10,134 bases of DNA from Syntrophales bacterium (lineage in GTDB: Bacteria > Desulfobacterota > Syntrophia > Syntrophales > UBA8958). Both the position numbers and the translations under genes were made by a program. The stretch lies in the NCBI GenBank assembly GCA_023231165.1, contig JALNVY010000077.1:1-10134 (forward strand). Reading direction: 5' to 3'. The notes under the pieces are model-generated. The model searched no databases, was not told where the DNA came from, and was given only the letters and a program-made list of their open reading frames with translations. Position 1 is the stretch's first letter. The number at the start of each line of letters is the position of its first letter. Shown piece after piece: positions 6,728 through 10,134 of this stretch.

Positions 6728-7882
6728 ATGTTTGAGTTAACGGAATTATCTACAGCAAACACAGCAAGGATCAAGGTGATCGGGATCGGAGGAGGGGGAG
6801 GAAATGCGGTAAACACGATGATTTCCTACGACCTCAAGGGCGTTGACTTTATCGTCGCCAACACCGATACACAGGCCCTCGGGGCGTCGATTTCTCCTAT
6901 CAAGGTCCAACTCGGCGCCGAGGCGACAAAGGGCCTCGGGGCAGGAGCCAATCCTGATGTGGGGAGGCAGGCCGCCACGGAAACAAAAGACCGGATTAGA
7001 GAACACCTCGAAGGGGCCGACATGGTGTTCATTACCGCTGGTCTAGGTGGTGGTACTGGAACGGGAGGCGCCCCGGTCATCGCAGAAATTTGCAAGGAAC
7101 TCGGCGTCCTGACGGTGGCGGTGGTAACGAAACCTTTTCAGTTTGAAGGGAAGCGCCGAAATTATCAGGCCGAAGAAGGCGTTGACGAACTGCGGAGAAT
7201 CGTCGACACCCTGATTGTCGTTCCCAACCAGCGGTTGTTGAGTATAGGAGGACGCAACCTGTCCCTCCTCGAAGCCTTCAAGAAGGCCGACGATATACTC
7301 TATCACGCCGTCAAAGGCATCTCCGACCTGATCATCATCCCGGGCCTGATCAACCTGGATTTTGCCGACGTGAAGAACACCATGTCCAGCATGGGCCTGG
7401 CCATGATGGGAACCGGCACGGCCAGCGGTGAAAACCGCGCCATCGAAGCCGCTCAGAAGGCTATCTCTTCTCCCCTGTTGGAAGACAACAGCATTCAGGG
7501 GGCCCATGGGGTCCTGCTTAATATCACCGGCGGGCCGGACATGAGTCTTTTCGAAGTCAACGAAGCCTCCTCGCTGATTCAGGCGGAAGCTCATGAAGAC
7601 GCCAATATCATCTTCGGCACCGTCATCGATGAAAACATGGGAGACGAAATCAGAATTACCGTCATTGCTACGGGCTTCGAAGATCTGACCCGCAGGAAGA
7701 ACAACCTCGTGAATATGGCGAGCATGGGCGGGCATAAAAGGGAAGACATCTCTAAACCCGCTTATCTCAGGAATAAAGACAGGTCTATCGACCAGATGAC
7801 GACTGTAAAGATGGGCATGATCGAGGACAACGAAGATCCCGATCTCGAAATTCCGACGTTCCTCAGAAGACAGGCCGATTGA
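6728..7882 (+). CDS. ftsZ: FtsZ, tubulin-like GTPase of the division ring
   Basis: FtsZ polymerises with GTP into the mid-cell ring that directs septum synthesis. The 384-residue protein begins M-F-E-L-T-E and has the glycine-rich nucleotide region G-I-G-G-G-G-G-N-A (19-27). It also has the tubulin signature G-G-G-T-G-T-G (107-113) and the synergy-loop motif N-L-D-F-A-D (209-214), whose acidic residues complete the GTPase site of the next subunit. The globular domain ends near residue 320. A short, charged linker of about 50 residues follows, then the C-terminal peptide E-I-P-T-F-L-R-R-Q, the usual contact for FtsA and other partners. All key residues are present. It lies 13 bases after ftsA and 9 bases before the radical SAM gene, with no terminator on either side. 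Confidence 0.98.
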   Translation: MFELTELSTANTARIKVIGIGGGGGNAVNTMISYDLKGVDFIVANTDTQALGASISPIKVQLGAEATKGLGAGANPDVGRQAATETKDRIREHLEGADMVFITAGLGGGTGTGGAPVIAEICKELGVLTVAVVTKPFQFEGKRRNYQAEEGVDELRRIVDTLIVVPNQRLLSIGGRNLSLLEAFKKADDILYHAVKGISDLIIIPGLINLDFADVKNTMSSMGLAMMGTGTASGENRAIEAAQKAISSPLLEDNSIQGAHGVLLNITGGPDMSLFEVNEASSLIQAEAHEDANIIFGTVIDENMGDEIRITVIATGFEDLTRRKNNLVNMASMGGHKREDISKPAYLRNKDRSIDQMTTVKMGMIEDNEDPDLEIPTFLRRQAD

Positions 7883-7891
7883 CGGGACAGA

Positions 7892-9604
7892 ATGTCCTGG
7901 GCAATCAAGCAAAAATGCAAGGAAATATTAAGCCGCGAAGACGGTTATGTAAAAAAGTTATGGGGAAACTCTCTAAACATCTGTTTAGCCTATCCGAATC
8001 GTTACCGGACGGGCATGGACAGTCTGGGTTTCCAGACAGTTTACAGTATCTTGAATCAACATCCGTCCGTTCTGTGTGAGCGTGTTTTTCTTCCCGACCC
8101 CGGGGACGAAGGTTTCTTCTCCCCGGGGCCCCTCTCTCTTTTCAGCCTTGAATCCCAGAGGCCGCTCCGGGATTTCGATATTATCGCCTTTTCTATTTCC
8201 TTTGAAAACGATTACCCGAACATTCTTAAAATACTGGATATGGCAAGGATCAACCTCCTTTCCCATGAGCGCAACGAATCCGATCCGATAATCATCGGCG
8301 GCGGCATCTGCATCACCATGAACCCGGAGCCTTTGGCGGACTTCTTCGATCTTTTCCTCATTGGCGAGGCCGAAGAGATCCTGCCGGAATTTCTGTCAAA
8401 CCTTCTTCGTACCCGAAAAGCTAAAGAAACGAGGAAAGACAATCTTCTCCGGCTGCAAAAGGACGTCCCGGGGGCATATGTGCCGGCCTTATACAATGTA
8501 ACCTATCGGGCAGACGGACCGATCGAAAAGATGGTCCCTGTCGACCCTTCCCTTCCCCGCAAGATCCGGAAGCAATGGGCGCGGGATATTCAGGCATTCT
8601 CTACCGAGACGGTAATCTCGTCGCCGGATACGGATTTCGGGACCATGTTTCTGACGGAGGTCAGCCGTGGCTGCTCTCGCGGCTGCCGATTCTGTGCTGC
8701 CGGGTATCTCTACCGCCCCAGCCGGTTCCGTAAGCGGGAAAACCTGGAAAAATCGATCAGACGCGGCCTGGAGACGGGGGGGAAAATAGGTCTCCTCGGA
8801 ACAGCCGTCTCGGATCATCCCGAACTGATAGACATTTGCCGGTATATCCTTTCTCGGCAAGGAAAGATCGGCGCGGGTTCTTTCCGGCTGGACCAACTCA
8901 CATCGCCGCTCCTCGAGCTTCTCAAAGAAGGAGGCATAGAAACCCTGGCCATGGCGCCGGAAGCTGGATCTCAACGGCTGAGAGACCTCATCCGGAAAGG
9001 TATTCAAGATGGAGATATCAGCCGGGGGGCCATAAATCTGCTGGAGAATGGCTTCTTCCATGTACGCCTTTATTTCATGATCGGGCTGCCGACGGAAACA
9101 GCAGAAGATATCGAGGCAATAATTGAATTAATCAAGCACCTTGCACAGCTTTCCTTACCGACGACCGGTCCGCGGGAGAAACGCTTCAAAAGGATTACCG
9201 TCAGTATCAATCAGTTCATCCCCAAAGCGGGGACTCCTTTTCAGTGGTATCCCCTGGAAAACATCCAAACCATAAAGAAGAAAACACAAAAGATTACCGG
9301 CTCATTCCGGGGGCAGGGAAATATTAAAATCCTTGCGGACCCGCCGAAAAGAAATTATCTCCAATCCCTTCTCGCCACCGGGGACCGGCGGGTCGGCAAA
9401 ATCCTCCTCGCCCTTCATTTCCAGCGGGGCGCCTGGTCCAAGGCCCTGAAAGAATCTCCCTTTCCGCCCGACTTCTTTGTTTATCGCCACCGGGAAACAA
9501 CGGAAATCCTCCCCTGGGATTTTATCAACACCGGCGTACCAAAGACCCTGCTCATCAAGGAATTCCAGGCAGCACAGGAATTTTCAACCGAGAAAAACTG
9601 TTGA
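7892..9604 (+). CDS. B12-binding-type radical SAM protein, function unknown (TIGR03960-like)
   Basis: The 570-residue product has a radical SAM core with the cluster-binding motif C-x3-C-x2-C at Cys261, Cys265 and Cys268 (R-G-C-S-R-G-C-R-F-C-A-A-G), followed by Y-R-P-S-R as in the uncharacterised TIGR03960 group. Its N-terminal 180 residues resemble a cobalamin-binding Rossmann domain (A-Y-P-N-R-Y near 33, I-I-G-G-G near 134, L-I-G-E-A-E-E near 156), but I see no D-x-H-x-x-G cobalamin-ligand motif. The end L-P-W-D-F-I-N-T-G-V also matches my memory of that group. In many bacteria such a domain is fused to or paired with a DUF2344 domain; none is present here. Methylthiotransferases are less likely, as I see no TRAM domain. 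ATG 7892 follows ftsZ by 9 bases with a weak GGGA site, so co-transcription with ftsZ is likely. Substrate and role are unknown. Confidence 0.85.
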   Translation: MSWAIKQKCKEILSREDGYVKKLWGNSLNICLAYPNRYRTGMDSLGFQTVYSILNQHPSVLCERVFLPDPGDEGFFSPGPLSLFSLESQRPLRDFDIIAFSISFENDYPNILKILDMARINLLSHERNESDPIIIGGGICITMNPEPLADFFDLFLIGEAEEILPEFLSNLLRTRKAKETRKDNLLRLQKDVPGAYVPALYNVTYRADGPIEKMVPVDPSLPRKIRKQWARDIQAFSTETVISSPDTDFGTMFLTEVSRGCSRGCRFCAAGYLYRPSRFRKRENLEKSIRRGLETGGKIGLLGTAVSDHPELIDICRYILSRQGKIGAGSFRLDQLTSPLLELLKEGGIETLAMAPEAGSQRLRDLIRKGIQDGDISRGAINLLENGFFHVRLYFMIGLPTETAEDIEAIIELIKHLAQLSLPTTGPREKRFKRITVSINQFIPKAGTPFQWYPLENIQTIKKKTQKITGSFRGQGNIKILADPPKRNYLQSLLATGDRRVGKILLALHFQRGAWSKALKESPFPPDFFVYRHRETTEILPWDFINTGVPKTLLIKEFQAAQEFSTEKNC

Positions 9605-9628
9605 CAATATTTTAACCACTATGATAGT
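9601..9628 (+). promoter_or_regulatory. Candidate sigma70-type promoter for tRNA-Ala
   Basis: A perfect -35 hexamer TTGACA (9601-9606) overlaps the stop codon of the radical SAM gene. GATAGT (9623-9628) lies 16 bases on as a fair -10. The better-matching TATGAT (9620-9625) is only 13 bases away, too close for a standard promoter. Transcription would start near 9635, giving a short leader before the tRNA. Inferred from sequence alone. Confidence 0.45.
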
Positions 9629-9651
9629 AGGTGGCCGCCAGTTGAAAAAGT

Positions 9652-9727
<76 letters not shown>

Positions 9728-9735
9728 GAAAATTC

Positions 9736-9774
9736 AAGGACTTAGGCATCATAGCTTAAGTCCTTTTTCTTTTT
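9736..9774 (+). terminator. Rho-independent terminator after tRNA-Ala
   Basis: A 12-bp stem (9736-9747 with 9754-9765, one G:U pair) closes a six-base loop and runs into a T-rich tract (TTTTT-C-TTTTT, 9764-9774). It begins nine bases after the tRNA and would end both the tRNA transcript and any read-through from the dcw operon. Confidence 0.9.
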
Positions 9775-9839
9775 CTGCGAGCTCATTGCTAACTAAAATG
9801 AAGTTTTGTTTATGAAAATGATTTGTAAGGAGAACACGA
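9775..9839. other. AT-rich spacer with an orphan Shine-Dalgarno sequence
   Basis: This spacer holds no gene I can support. An AAGGAG at 9827-9832 is placed as a ribosome site for the antitoxin remnant that follows, but no start codon in the remnant's frame comes after it; in that frame a TGA stands at 9819. The ATG at 9818 opens a different frame that soon stops. I could not recognise any remnant of a HigB-type toxin here. Confidence 0.5.
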
Positions 9840-10121
9840 AGAAAACCGCCATCTCATCCGGGGTCCATTATTAGGCTTCATTACTTGGAGCTGTCAGGAA
9901 TTACCGTTACAGATCTTGCGAAGGAGCTGAGACTGTCGATAAAAACGGTAAGATAAGGCGCTGTGACAACGGATGTTGCCTTGCGGTTGTCCAGAGCGTT
10001 TGATACCACTCCTGAATTATGGTTGAACCTTCAGAGAAATTACGATCTCTGGCATACCGCAGAGACAACTGATTGGCAAGCAATAAGACCTATACTGAAA
10101 ATCGCACATGTAAGCGCATAA
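9840..10121 (+). pseudogene. Decayed HigA-like (XRE family) antitoxin gene
   Basis: In one frame the sequence reads R-K-P-P-S-H-P-G-S-I-I-R, the usual HigA opening, then I-T-V-T-D-L-A-K-E-L-R-L-S-I-K-T-V, the first part of the helix-turn-helix. A TAA stop (9954-9956) follows, and the same frame resumes with G-A-V-T-T-D-V-A-L-R-L-S-R-A-F and P-E-L-W-L-N-L-Q-R-N-Y-D-L-W to a final TAA at 10119-10121. HigA proteins bind DNA and neutralise the HigB mRNA-cleaving toxin. Three lesions are visible: no start codon in frame, roughly five to seven codons missing at the recognition helix (where S-x-I-x-N-G is expected), and the nonsense codon. Since both halves share a frame, the gap is a multiple of three. 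No higB lies upstream in the window. A 52-residue fragment could be read from GTG 9963, but it would lack DNA-binding ability. Confidence 0.8.
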
Positions 10122-10134
10122 AGGATGTCCACAA

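Noticed and set aside
6788..6812. GGAGG followed by ATG (6804) inside ftsZ, looking like an internal translation start
   Set aside because: The purine-rich run simply encodes the glycine loop of FtsZ, and the ATG opens a two-codon frame that stops at once.
9728..10134. An attachment-site duplicate of the tRNA 3' end marking an integrated element
   Set aside because: I see no second copy of the T-arm and acceptor sequence in the remaining bases of the window.
10121..10134. AAGG-ATG at the right edge as a new gene start
   Set aside because: Only a few codons are visible and the spacing to the purine run is too short to support a call.

Overview
The window is the downstream half of a division and cell wall (dcw) cluster, followed by a tRNA gene and a decayed antitoxin gene. 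All genes read on the + strand. The order ftsW-murG-murC-murB-ftsQ-ftsA-ftsZ, the short type MurB, the classical FtsZ with a short linker and an IPxFLR tail, and a B12-type radical SAM gene directly after ftsZ suggest a Gram-negative bacterium. My best guess is a deltaproteobacterium (Desulfobacterota, perhaps Syntrophales-like). That placement is inference from gene order and protein flavour, not from a search.

Bases 1-7882 hold the dcw genes. ftsW is cut by the left edge. Most junctions are tight: murC/murB, murB/ftsQ and the longer ftsQ/ftsA reading frame overlap by ATGA or GTGA, and I see no internal promoter or terminator, so one polycistronic transcript is likely. MurG completes lipid II. 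MurB and MurC make UDP-MurNAc and add its first L-alanine. FtsW polymerises septal glycan. FtsQ links the cytoplasmic ring to the periplasmic synthases. FtsA anchors FtsZ filaments to the membrane. No ddl lies between murB and ftsQ.

The one break in this packing is between murG and murC. There a 60-bp, almost perfect palindrome (2200-2259) supplies the murG stop codon and the last seven MurG codons. It looks like a REP/MITE-type element that landed inside the operon.

Bases 7892-9604 encode a stand-alone B12-binding-type radical SAM protein of unknown function, 9 bp after ftsZ. A tRNA-Ala(GGC) gene (9652-9727) follows, with a likely promoter of its own and a clear intrinsic terminator (9736-9774).

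The last 360 bases leave the operon. They hold a short AT-rich stretch and then a HigA-like antitoxin pseudogene that has lost its start, part of its DNA-recognition helix and one sense codon. No toxin gene is visible beside it. I found no CRISPR array, intact mobile element or clearly new multi-gene system. The least ordinary items are the palindrome, the antitoxin relic and the uncharacterised radical SAM gene.
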